Below are positions 56,598 to 64,000 of a DNA stretch of 64,000 bases, piece after piece. Within the stretch, counting starts at the first letter, position 1. The number at the start of each line of letters is the position of its first letter. A program made the translations under genes and the position numbers. The DNA is taken from NCBI GenBank assembly GCA_000964245.1, contig LANB01000001.1, positions 2,917,501-2,981,500 on the forward strand, in the 5' to 3' direction. The stretch is from Cellvibrionaceae bacterium 1162T.S.0a.05 (GTDB taxonomy: Bacteria; Pseudomonadota; Gammaproteobacteria; Pseudomonadales; Cellvibrionaceae). The notes below the pieces were generated by a model. The model saw only the letters and a list, made by a program, of their open reading frames with translations. It made no database searches and was not told where the DNA came from.

Positions 56598-57502
56598 ATA
56601 GCACCAACACAGTGTATCTAATCGATGCATCAATCTATATTTTTAAATACTATTTTTCTTTACCAGACAATTGGTGGAGCAAAGAGGATTACCCGACTGC
56701 AGCAGTGTACGGCTATACCCATTGGTTGTTTCGTTTCTTAAAAGCAAGCAGACCTGACTATGTCGCGGCCTGTTTTGATGAGAGCCTGGAAAATTGTTTT
56801 CGTAATGAAATTTACCCGGCCTATAAAAGCAGTCGCGCTCTACCTGATGAGAGCCTGGCTTTTCAGTTGGAAGCCTGCAAGCAAATTACAGAGCTTCTGG
56901 GAATTGCCACTTATGCATCGGATAAATATGAAGCCGATGATTTGCTGGGCACCCTGGCGCTGCGATGTCGGCAAAAAGGGCACAACATCGCGATTCTGAC
57001 ACGTGACAAGGATTTGTCGCAATTGCTCGAAGGAGAACAGGAAGCGATTTGGGATTACCCCGACGGCGATAAACTCGACCGTGTTGCCGTTATGAAAAAG
57101 TTTGGCGTAATGCCCGAACACCTTGCGGATTATCTGGCATTGGTCGGAGATAAAATTGATGATATTCCCGGTGTTCCCGGTTTGGGACCGAAAGGGGCGG
57201 CTGCGCTGATTAGCGAGCTGGGTTCCTGGGCGAAAATGAAGGTGCGCGTCCCCGAGGTTGCCCAACTTAAAATTCGTGGGGCAAAAGCACTCGCGCTAAA
57301 GCTCACGGAGCACAGCGAACAAATTGATATGGCGCTAAAACTAAGCCGCATTGTTTGTAATGCCCCCTTGGGCAGACGCTATAAAATCACCCGAGGAAAT
57401 ATTAATTATAATGATTTGATCCGGTTTGGTAGACATTTGGGCTTTGGCTCGCGTTTTGAAACTTCGGTCAACAATCTTAAAAACGAGTTAACAAAAAACT
57501 GA
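56594..57502 (+). CDS. 5'-3' exonuclease / flap endonuclease (ExoIX-type)
   Basis: A 302-residue nuclease of the FEN family. The N-terminal part has VYLIDASIYIFKYYF and the acidic metal residues in YEADDLLGTLA and LTRDKDLSQLL. The helix-3-turn-helix domain is marked by VGDKIDDIPGVPGLGPKGAA. E. coli Xni is about 250 residues, so this is longer than ExoIX and shorter than the Pol I N-terminal domain plus linker. A GTG start overlaps the epmC stop. Confidence 0.9.
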   Translation: MNSTNTVYLIDASIYIFKYYFSLPDNWWSKEDYPTAAVYGYTHWLFRFLKASRPDYVAACFDESLENCFRNEIYPAYKSSRALPDESLAFQLEACKQITELLGIATYASDKYEADDLLGTLALRCRQKGHNIAILTRDKDLSQLLEGEQEAIWDYPDGDKLDRVAVMKKFGVMPEHLADYLALVGDKIDDIPGVPGLGPKGAAALISELGSWAKMKVRVPEVAQLKIRGAKALALKLTEHSEQIDMALKLSRIVCNAPLGRRYKITRGNINYNDLIRFGRHLGFGSRFETSVNNLKNELTKN

Positions 57503-57506
57503 AAGA

Positions 57507-58676
57507 ATGCCGATGATAAATCTTGAGCTGAAAATCATTGCTGATGAAAATATTCCCTATGTCAACGAGCTTTTTTCTCCCTTTGGGCAAGTTGTTTTGC
57601 GTAAAGGCCGAGAGATCTGTGCCAAGAATGTCTGCGATGCGGATATATTGCTTGTTCGTTCGGTGACAAAAGTCAACAAGGCCTTACTTGAAAATAGTAA
57701 AGTTAAATTTGTAGGCACCTGCACAATTGGTATTGATCATCTGGATTGTAATTGTCTTGATCAGCAGCACATTGCCTGGTCTTCAGCGCCCGGCTGTAAT
57801 GCGCTTGGTGTCGTCCAGTATGTCACCAGTTGCCTTGCAGTGCAGCGTTTGCTAAATGAAAAACTCAACATTGCGATTGTTGGATGTGGCAATGTTGGTG
57901 GGACCTTGTATCGCTATCTGAATGCGCTGGGATATCATTGTATTGGTATCGATCCTTTTAAGACCACAGCAGAAATTCCAACACTCAAGCAATTTGATGC
58001 GCTCTATGATTGTGATGTGCTGTGCTTGCATACGCCGCTGACAACAAGCGGGCCTCATCCAACCTTGCATTTGTTTAATAAATCCGTTTTGCAGAAACTT
58101 AAGCCGGGTGCACTATTGATTAATGCGGGTCGAGGGGGTGTTATTGATAATCAAGCACTACACGACGTCATGCAAGCCGGGCAGGATTTAACCGTCATGC
58201 TGGATGTGTGGGAACAGGAGCCGGATTTTAACACGGCCTTGCTACCTTTTGTTGAGATCGCCACACCACATATCGCCGGCTATAGCTATGAGGGAAAAAT
58301 AAATGGCTCGACGATGATATTTGATGCCTTACTGAAATTCCTGAAACAGAGTAAGCAGGTGAGCGATGAACTAAGCCGTGATCTTGAAGAGCGAAAACGT
58401 CGTGTTTATCAAAGTGCGATGGGAAAACCGCAACAGCTCAACGCCGGGAATCTGGAAGATTTAATTGTACAAGCCTATGATGTGAGAAAAGACGATCAGG
58501 ATTTGCGTGCAGCAGTCGCAGGCTTGCCCGAAAGTTTTGATGCCTTGAGAAAACATTATCCCATTCGACGCGAGCCCTCACATTTTGTTGTCAATGGTCT
58601 GCGCGAAGGGGATAGAGTGCGTGCACAAAAGCTCGGCTTTAAATTCGCGGCAGATTCGTCTTTGGCGTGTACCTGA
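57507..58676 (+). CDS. pdxB: Erythronate-4-phosphate dehydrogenase
   Basis: A 389-residue enzyme of the D-2-hydroxyacid dehydrogenase superfamily for pyridoxal-phosphate synthesis. The N terminus (LKIIADENIPYVNELFSPFG) is diagnostic of PdxB. The NAD-binding domain has VGCGNVGGTLYRYLNALGY, and INAGRGGVIDNQAL and TPHIAGYSYEGKINGS surround the catalytic Arg/Glu/His. The C-terminal PdxB-specific dimerisation region is present. The ATG follows the exonuclease stop by four bases. Confidence 0.95.
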   Translation: MPMINLELKIIADENIPYVNELFSPFGQVVLRKGREICAKNVCDADILLVRSVTKVNKALLENSKVKFVGTCTIGIDHLDCNCLDQQHIAWSSAPGCNALGVVQYVTSCLAVQRLLNEKLNIAIVGCGNVGGTLYRYLNALGYHCIGIDPFKTTAEIPTLKQFDALYDCDVLCLHTPLTTSGPHPTLHLFNKSVLQKLKPGALLINAGRGGVIDNQALHDVMQAGQDLTVMLDVWEQEPDFNTALLPFVEIATPHIAGYSYEGKINGSTMIFDALLKFLKQSKQVSDELSRDLEERKRRVYQSAMGKPQQLNAGNLEDLIVQAYDVRKDDQDLRAAVAGLPESFDALRKHYPIRREPSHFVVNGLREGDRVRAQKLGFKFAADSSLACT

Positions 58677-58729
58677 GTGCCTTTTAATTATTTAATCACG
58701 AAGTCAATTATGGCGTTAAGGTTTTAACT

Positions 58730-59872
58730 ATGGCCTTGCTAAAACTTGGTTTTGTTTTGAATCCTGTGGCTGGAGCAGGGGGCCCCGCCGCCCTGAAGGG
58801 CAGCGATGCCACCAGTACGCGAGATGCGGTGTTTTCGGGAGAACTCGCAACATTGTCGCAACAGCGCGCGGTGCAATTTTTTAGTCAGCTCAAGGATCAA
58901 CTCAAGGGCTTGCCTGACAGTTTGGTCGTGTATTGCGTTGCTGGCCCGATGGGGTCGGCGGTGTTGGATACCATCGACTTTCCCTACAAGCTCGTCAACT
59001 GTGAAGTCAAATTGCAGAGCAATGCCGAAGATACCAAAGCAGCCTGTCGGGCGATGCTCGAACAGAATATTGATTTATTGGTATTTGCTGGCGGCGACGG
59101 TACAGCGCGCGATGTGACAGATGCCGTTGGCGATCGCTGTGCCTGTATCGGTATTCCCGCCGGGGTCAAAATGCAAAGTGCCGTTTTTGGCGTCCATCCT
59201 AAAGCGAGCGCCGATGTTGTGCTGTCTCTCTTGAAAGGTGAAAGTGTTTCAATCGCGAAGCGTGAAGTCAGGGATATTGACGAAAAAGCGCTTGGTCAGG
59301 GCGTCGTCAACAGTCGGTTTTATGGCGAGTTGAAAGTACCTTACATCGAAGCTTTCGTCCAAAATGTTAAGCAGGGAGGCGTTGCGGTTGATGAACTCGT
59401 CATTCTCGATATGGTCGATGAGCTTCGCGAGCGATTGGCTGAAGATGAAGATACCATTTTGATTTTTGGTCCGGGTTCGACAACCCAACATATCCAAGGC
59501 GAAATGGGTTTTAATGCCAGCTTGCTGGGCGTGGATTACTTTGGGGCGGAGAGCGCTCTTGATATTGACGAACAAACACTCTATGAATTGCTACTGGCGA
59601 ATCGTGACAAAAAGTTCAAACTGATTCTCACAATCATTGGCGGGCAGGGGCATTTGCTTGGACGAGGTAACCAACAGTTTAGTCCGCGCGTGCTAAAGCT
59701 GATAGGGCGCGAAAACCTTTGGATTGTGGCGGCTTCGCATAAACTGGAAAACCTGCAACATAAAGCCTTATTTATTGATAGTGGCGACCCGGAACTCGAC
59801 ACTGAGTGGAGCGGGCTGATTGAGATTATATGCGGCTATCAGGATATCCATTTGCTCAAGCTTCAAAGTTAA
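58730..59872 (+). CDS. ATP-NAD kinase family protein
   Basis: A 380-residue protein of the NAD-kinase-like superfamily with DLLVFAGGDGTARDVTDAVG (GGDGT motif) and GIPAGVKMQSAVFG. It is longer than NadK (about 290) and begins LKLGFVLNPVAGAGG, the form of a second paralogous group of bacterial ATP-NAD kinase-like proteins with uncertain substrates (NAD or acetoin-related). AAGG lies eight bases before the ATG. It abuts the methyltransferase gene. Confidence 0.9.
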   Translation: MALLKLGFVLNPVAGAGGPAALKGSDATSTRDAVFSGELATLSQQRAVQFFSQLKDQLKGLPDSLVVYCVAGPMGSAVLDTIDFPYKLVNCEVKLQSNAEDTKAACRAMLEQNIDLLVFAGGDGTARDVTDAVGDRCACIGIPAGVKMQSAVFGVHPKASADVVLSLLKGESVSIAKREVRDIDEKALGQGVVNSRFYGELKVPYIEAFVQNVKQGGVAVDELVILDMVDELRERLAEDEDTILIFGPGSTTQHIQGEMGFNASLLGVDYFGAESALDIDEQTLYELLLANRDKKFKLILTIIGGQGHLLGRGNQQFSPRVLKLIGRENLWIVAASHKLENLQHKALFIDSGDPELDTEWSGLIEIICGYQDIHLLKLQS

Positions 59873-59873
59873 C

Positions 59874-60896
59874 ATGACCGCAGACAAACCGCTTACGCTT
59901 AATGCTGCCTTGCTGGCGGCTCTCGAAAAAAACATCGAGCGATTGCAACTTGGTGACAGTTTCCGTGTTTTCCATGGCCGCGGAGGATGCTTTCCCGGCC
60001 TGCAAGCCTATACGCTTGACTTTTTTTCACCGGTATTGGTGTTGACAGTATTCCGAGGCGAGGTGGACGAAAAACAAATAGACGAATTTTGCAAAGGCTA
60101 TCACGACTATGCCAATGCCGGATTTGCCTTATGTATCCAGCGACGTGACCTCAAAGTGTATACACTGGATTGTGTCGTTGGCGAAATACCTGATGCCTGG
60201 TTTGCCCGGCGAGGTGATTTGCAGTTCCATCTATCCGCGCATAAACAAAATTTAGGGTATTTTCTGGATAGTGAGCCTGCGAGAACCTGGCTTGAAAGGC
60301 AGTGCGGTAACAAAGCGGTGAATGGAAAACACGAAAGTATTAAAAATGAATGGAAAGGAAATGAACGTACTGGAAAGAGTTTAAATGTACTAAACCTGTT
60401 TGCTTTTTCCTGTAGTTTTTCCGTTGTCGCGATTGCATCCGGTGCCGAACGCGTTATTAATGTCGATATGAGTTCCGCTGTTTTAAACACAGGGCGGCAG
60501 AATCACCAGATAAATAAGCTTCCTTCAAAAAAAGTAACCTTTCTCGCGCATGATGTCTTGCGTTCCTGGGGGAAGCTAAAGCGTATGGGGCCTTACGACA
60601 TCGTTCTTGTAGATCCGCCGAGCTTTCAAAAAGGCTCCTTTATTGCGCGGCGAGATTATCCAAAAATTATTCGCAAGTTGCCTGACCTCTTGGTCGACGG
60701 GGGGAAGGCGCTATTGTGTCTCAATGATCCGCAAGTCAGTATCCAGGAGTTTCAGTGGTGGATCGAGGAGTGTGCCTGCCCTTTGGCTCTGGAAGAGACT
60801 TTGTCTGCAAGTGACGATTTCCCCGATGCAGAAGACGGGCATTTAAAAATGCTGGTTTACAGCTGTGGGTTGTCGCTATCGTTTCCACCGCTATAA
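59874..60896 (+). CDS. Class I SAM-dependent methyltransferase (RlmI-like)
   Basis: A 340-residue protein with a SAM-binding Rossmann fold in its C-terminal half: VLNLFAFSCSFSVVAIASGA (motif I), VINVDMSSAVLN, and catalytic-type VDPPSFQKGSF. The family is close to RlmI/RlmK 23S rRNA cytosine methyltransferases but without a PUA domain, and the N-terminal region (FRVFHGRGGCFPGLQ) matches the group of uncharacterised paralogues. The ATG follows the kinase stop by one base. Its last 40 bases overlap the convergent GGDEF-EAL gene. Confidence 0.88.
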   Translation: MTADKPLTLNAALLAALEKNIERLQLGDSFRVFHGRGGCFPGLQAYTLDFFSPVLVLTVFRGEVDEKQIDEFCKGYHDYANAGFALCIQRRDLKVYTLDCVVGEIPDAWFARRGDLQFHLSAHKQNLGYFLDSEPARTWLERQCGNKAVNGKHESIKNEWKGNERTGKSLNVLNLFAFSCSFSVVAIASGAERVINVDMSSAVLNTGRQNHQINKLPSKKVTFLAHDVLRSWGKLKRMGPYDIVLVDPPSFQKGSFIARRDYPKIIRKLPDLLVDGGKALLCLNDPQVSIQEFQWWIEECACPLALEETLSASDDFPDAEDGHLKMLVYSCGLSLSFPPL

Positions 60897-63028
60897 AATT
60901 CAACCGCTTTTTCGAGCGGCATGGGCTTGGCGAGGCCAAAACCCTGACCCAGGTCGACATTCAAAGGGATAAGAGTTTTTAGTACTTCTTCGTTCTCTAC
61001 GTATTCGGCAATGGTTTTAATTTTCATTGCGCGACCAATGTCAGCAATGGCGGTCACCATCGCGCGGTCAATTTCATCGTCCACAATGTCGCGAATAAAA
61101 GCGCCATCAATTTTCAGGTAATCAACATCCAGGTTTTTCAGGTAGCCGAGAGAAGAAAAGCCGGTGCCGAAATCATCGAGTGCGAACTTACAACCCAGAG
61201 TACGCATTTCATCGATAAACTCTACGGCATCTTTCATACTTTTTATTGCACTGCTCTCGGTAATTTCAAAACAGATCTTATCTGTCGGAAAAGACAGGTT
61301 TTCCATTAGGACCTTAATTGCGCTGCGCGTTTGGTGATTGCCAATGGAGTGCGCGGTAATATTAATTGAGCAACAACTTAATTCGGCGGTGTGTCGCGGG
61401 TTGTTTTGTAGAAAATCCAGCACGGTAGTGAGAACCCACAAATCGATCTGGTTACTGATGCCGTATTTTTCCGCAGCCGGGAGAAAACGATCAGGGCCAA
61501 TATAGCGGCCGTCATCGCCAATGTAACGAATAAGCAACTCGTAGTGGATATAGTTATGTTCAGGCTCTTTAAAATCAATAATCGGTTGGAAAAACAGCGC
61601 GAGCCTATCGGAAGAAAAGGCTTGCTGAATACGGCTGACCCATAGCATATCACTGCGAGTATCCTGGCCGGCATCGCGACTTTCCTTGTGTAACACCACG
61701 CGATTGCGGCCGTTTTCCTTCGCCGTTGAGCACGCGGCATCAGCCGCACCGAAGATGTCAGTCAGAGTGCATATGCGTGGAGATGTAAGTGCGACACCGA
61801 CACTGATACTTTGGCGAAAGCTGTGCTCATCCCAGGAAAAATTGACATCCTCGGTTGCACTGCGAATGGTTTCGGCTAGCTCCATTGCGCGTTCAGTATC
61901 AACATCTTTAACTACTATTGCAAATTCGTCACCGCTGATGCGAGCGAAAAAATTTTCTTCTTCGCAATTATTTTGGACAACCGCCACAATTTGCTTCAAT
62001 AACTCATCGCCAGCAACGTGACCACAGGTATCATTAACAATACGGAACTGGTCTACATCAAAGTAAATCAGCGCAGCGGGTTTGCTAAATAACGACTGCT
62101 CTTCAAAAATTTTATTGAGATATTGCTCCAGAGCATGCCTGTTGTGTAGCCCGGTAAGATTGTCCCGAACTGCATGGGTGGAAATTTCCTCTTCCATTTC
62201 TTTAGAGCGGCTGACATCCTGGCAAACCAGCAGCAACCACGATTCATCGTCAAAATCCTGCATGAGACGCGCTAGCATGCGAATCCACAGACAGCGGTCT
62301 TGTAATTTAACGCGGATTTCGCAAGGCGGTAATTCCTCTCCCGTTAAAGCGTGTTGTAAAAACGCGGTAAATCGTTCCCTGTCTTCTTTGAAAACATAGT
62401 TGCTAATTATGTTGCCCATCATGTCGCCGTCTTCGACACCCATAGCTTTAGCAGAATAATGATTTATGCCGCGAATGCTCATGTCTTTATTGACAGAAAT
62501 AAACATGCCGGGTGTTTCGTAAAACAGCGTATGGAAATTTTTCTCGCTGAGTAAAAAGCCGAGGCGCACAAGCAGCGGGTCTTGCACAATTTCAGGAACA
62601 CGGGGGTTGGATAAGCTTAGTTGATTGGTGAGTTCCCCCAGGCGTAATTGCAATTTTTTCCCACCCATACCTTTGGCGTAATTACTGGCACGCCAGGAAA
62701 AAATTCTGAGGAGCTTGTAAAAACCCAGTGAGCACAAACTGGCACCGGTAAGCAGTAATACAAACGTGAGTACGTGTTCCCGCAACAAAACAAAGTAATC
62801 CAGCGGAGAGTCGCCTTCGGAGAAATGTTTTACCGCGATGGCAGTGATGTCAATAAGGGAAAAAAGACTAAGGCAGACGAGGCCCATGAAAAAGACACGG
62901 AAGCCGCTGTGCAATTTTTGCAAACTGATTAGAAAGCGTTCCGAACTATACAATAAGGCACCCGCGACGGTCGTCCCCAGAACAAATAACTCGAGTAGCA
63001 CGATGAGTAGGCTATCACTTGTTTGCAT
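60857..63028 (-). CDS. Membrane GGDEF-EAL protein with PAS domain
   Basis: A 723-residue c-di-GMP enzyme: three N-terminal membrane helices (about 5-28, 42-65, 85-110), a helical linker, PAS (about 165-275), GGDEF (about 285-440) and EAL (about 475-715). The GGDEF motif is SGDEF (RISGDEFAIV near 364). The EAL motif reads ELL (YELLIRY, Glu497), but the catalytic SINITAHSI, FEITES, ALDDFGTGFSSL, LKIDG and AEYVEN residues are present. Both domains could be active, though the altered motifs leave room for a receptor role. The targets may include MshE and the PilZ protein in the same window. Confidence 0.93.
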   Translation of the reverse strand: MQTSDSLLIVLLELFVLGTTVAGALLYSSERFLISLQKLHSGFRVFFMGLVCLSLFSLIDITAIAVKHFSEGDSPLDYFVLLREHVLTFVLLLTGASLCSLGFYKLLRIFSWRASNYAKGMGGKKLQLRLGELTNQLSLSNPRVPEIVQDPLLVRLGFLLSEKNFHTLFYETPGMFISVNKDMSIRGINHYSAKAMGVEDGDMMGNIISNYVFKEDRERFTAFLQHALTGEELPPCEIRVKLQDRCLWIRMLARLMQDFDDESWLLLVCQDVSRSKEMEEEISTHAVRDNLTGLHNRHALEQYLNKIFEEQSLFSKPAALIYFDVDQFRIVNDTCGHVAGDELLKQIVAVVQNNCEEENFFARISGDEFAIVVKDVDTERAMELAETIRSATEDVNFSWDEHSFRQSISVGVALTSPRICTLTDIFGAADAACSTAKENGRNRVVLHKESRDAGQDTRSDMLWVSRIQQAFSSDRLALFFQPIIDFKEPEHNYIHYELLIRYIGDDGRYIGPDRFLPAAEKYGISNQIDLWVLTTVLDFLQNNPRHTAELSCCSINITAHSIGNHQTRSAIKVLMENLSFPTDKICFEITESSAIKSMKDAVEFIDEMRTLGCKFALDDFGTGFSSLGYLKNLDVDYLKIDGAFIRDIVDDEIDRAMVTAIADIGRAMKIKTIAEYVENEEVLKTLIPLNVDLGQGFGLAKPMPLEKAVEFYSGGNDSDNPQL

Positions 63029-63119
63029 GCGAAATTACTTTGTTTCTCTGTCTTTTGTATTGCTCGGTTTTAAGTTAAATCGTCCTCAGGTGCCTTCTAT
63101 GCTCATGCTCTCGATAAGC

Positions 63120-64000
63120 TTATTTTATTTTATATTGTTGAATAAATTCGCCGAAACTCTCTACGGCTTTTGCCAGGTCAACTTTATTGGGCAAAAACAC
63201 AATTCTGAAGTGATCGGGGTCGGGCCAGTTAAAAGCAGAGCCCTGAACCAGCAAAATTCTTTTCTGGATAAGGAAGTCCAGTATCAATTGCTGATCATCT
63301 TCAAACTTGTACATGTTTCGGTCGATTTTTGGGAAAAGGTAAATGGCTCCCTTGGGCTTTACACAGGAAATCCCGGGGATTTTACTCAAGCCCTCCCAGG
63401 CGATATCGCGCTGTTCACGCAAGCGTCCACCGGGAAGAACCAGTTCATTAATACTTTGATAACCACCGAGGGCGGTTTGTACGCCGAGCATGGCAGGCAC
63501 ATTCGCACACAAGCGCATGGATGCCAGCATATTGATGCCCTTGATGAACTCTTCGGCGCGCCGCTTGGCGCCACTGAGCACCAGCCAGCCTGAGCGGAAA
63601 CCTGCGAGACGGTAACATTTGGATAAGCCATTAAAACTGACGCACAGAACGTTGTGGGCCAGTCGCCCCATTGGGATGTACTCGGCATCATCGTAGAGAA
63701 TCTTGTTGTAGATCTCGTCTGCGAATATCACCAGGTTGTGCGCTTCAGCAATACGCACAATTTCCTCAAGGGTTTCCTGGGTATAAACAGCACCTGTGGG
63801 GTTGTTGGGGTTGATGACAACAATAGCGCGTGTGCGGTCGGTAATCTTGCCGCGAATATCCGCGATGTCAGGGTTCCAGTCGCTTTGTTCATCGCACACA
63901 TAATGCACGGCCTTGCCGCCAGAAAGGCGAACCGCCGCAGTCCAGAGTGGGTAGTCAGGTGAAGGGACCAGTACCTCGTCCCCGTCATTTAGTAGCGCTT
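63120..64000 (-). CDS. alaA: Alanine transaminase AlaA, 5' end beyond window
   Basis: The C-terminal 293 codons of a class I PLP aminotransferase; the frame is open to the window edge (LLNDGDEVLVPSPDYPLW). Sequence is close to E. coli AlaA: NPNNPTGAVY, FADEIYNKILYDDAEY, SFNGLSKCYRLAGFRSGW (PLP lysine in SK), and LASMRLCANVPAMLGVQTAL. The enzyme makes alanine from pyruvate with glutamate. It is 91 bases downstream of, and cooriented with, nothing but the GGDEF-EAL gene, which follows it. Confidence 0.95.
   Translation of the reverse strand, partial: ALLNDGDEVLVPSPDYPLWTAAVRLSGGKAVHYVCDEQSDWNPDIADIRGKITDRTRAIVVINPNNPTGAVYTQETLEEIVRIAEAHNLVIFADEIYNKILYDDAEYIPMGRLAHNVLCVSFNGLSKCYRLAGFRSGWLVLSGAKRRAEEFIKGINMLASMRLCANVPAMLGVQTALGGYQSINELVLPGGRLREQRDIAWEGLSKIPGISCVKPKGAIYLFPKIDRNMYKFEDDQQLILDFLIQKRILLVQGSAFNWPDPDHFRIVFLPNKVDLAKAVESFGEFIQQYKIK

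Overview
The window comes from a gammaproteobacterium, most probably of the Cellvibrionaceae (Cellvibrio, Saccharophagus, Teredinibacter and relatives). The signs are a polyserine-linker lipoprotein, a TonB-dependent receptor of the Xanthomonas/Caulobacter type next to a flavin-dependent halogenase, an MSHA pilus operon, orphan gspAB, and housekeeping genes (dnaE-accA, hrpA, pdxB, alaA, epmC) whose proteins read as gammaproteobacterial. The genus cannot be fixed from sequence reading alone. I saw no phage, insertion sequence, CRISPR array or tRNA gene.

Layout. 1-3112: the 3' part of a 23S rRNA gene, a 5S gene, and three tandem copies of the 5S tail plus terminator. 3156-6550 (minus): a compact three-gene operon of an ATP-grasp amidoligase of the RimK type, a GNAT acetyltransferase fused to a C39-like cysteine peptidase, and a membrane-anchored DUF155 protein. 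6650-7561 (minus): a periplasmic solute-binding-like protein. 7562-8334 is a long non-coding regulatory stretch with a LacI-type palindrome. 8335-13781: TonB receptor, tryptophan-halogenase-like flavoenzyme and a DUF6445 protein, lying directly against dnaE with an ATGA overlap. 13778-23046: dnaE, accA, hrpA, mlaA.

23179-28812 is a signalling block: PilZ protein (minus), response regulator/PP2C phosphatase, STAS protein, small FHA protein, CHASE2 transmembrane Ser/Thr kinase and a second small FHA protein. This resembles a partner-switching module (HsbR/HsbA-like) joined to eukaryote-like Ser/Thr phosphorylation. RNase II, a secreted aspartoacylase-like protein and trmL follow.

33115-49410 is a nearly complete MSHA type IV pilus operon (mshI to mshQ), including a c-di-GMP-binding-type MshE ATPase, the MshA major pilin, minor pilins and a LamG-containing MshQ. 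It is followed by a polyserine lipoprotein with a beta-lactamase/esterase fold and by gspB-gspA on the opposite strand. The remainder is mostly housekeeping: DUF2721, GcvR-like, YheU, TusA, an internally duplicated unknown protein, EpmC, a 5'-3' exonuclease, PdxB, a NAD-kinase-like protein, a methyltransferase, a membrane GGDEF-EAL protein and a truncated alaA at the right edge.

A c-di-GMP theme recurs (PilZ protein, MshE with MshEN motifs, GGDEF-EAL protein), consistent with surface attachment control. The least explained systems are the amidoligase/GNAT-peptidase/DUF155 operon, the receptor-halogenase-DUF6445 cassette joined to dnaE, and the FHA/kinase/partner-switch block.
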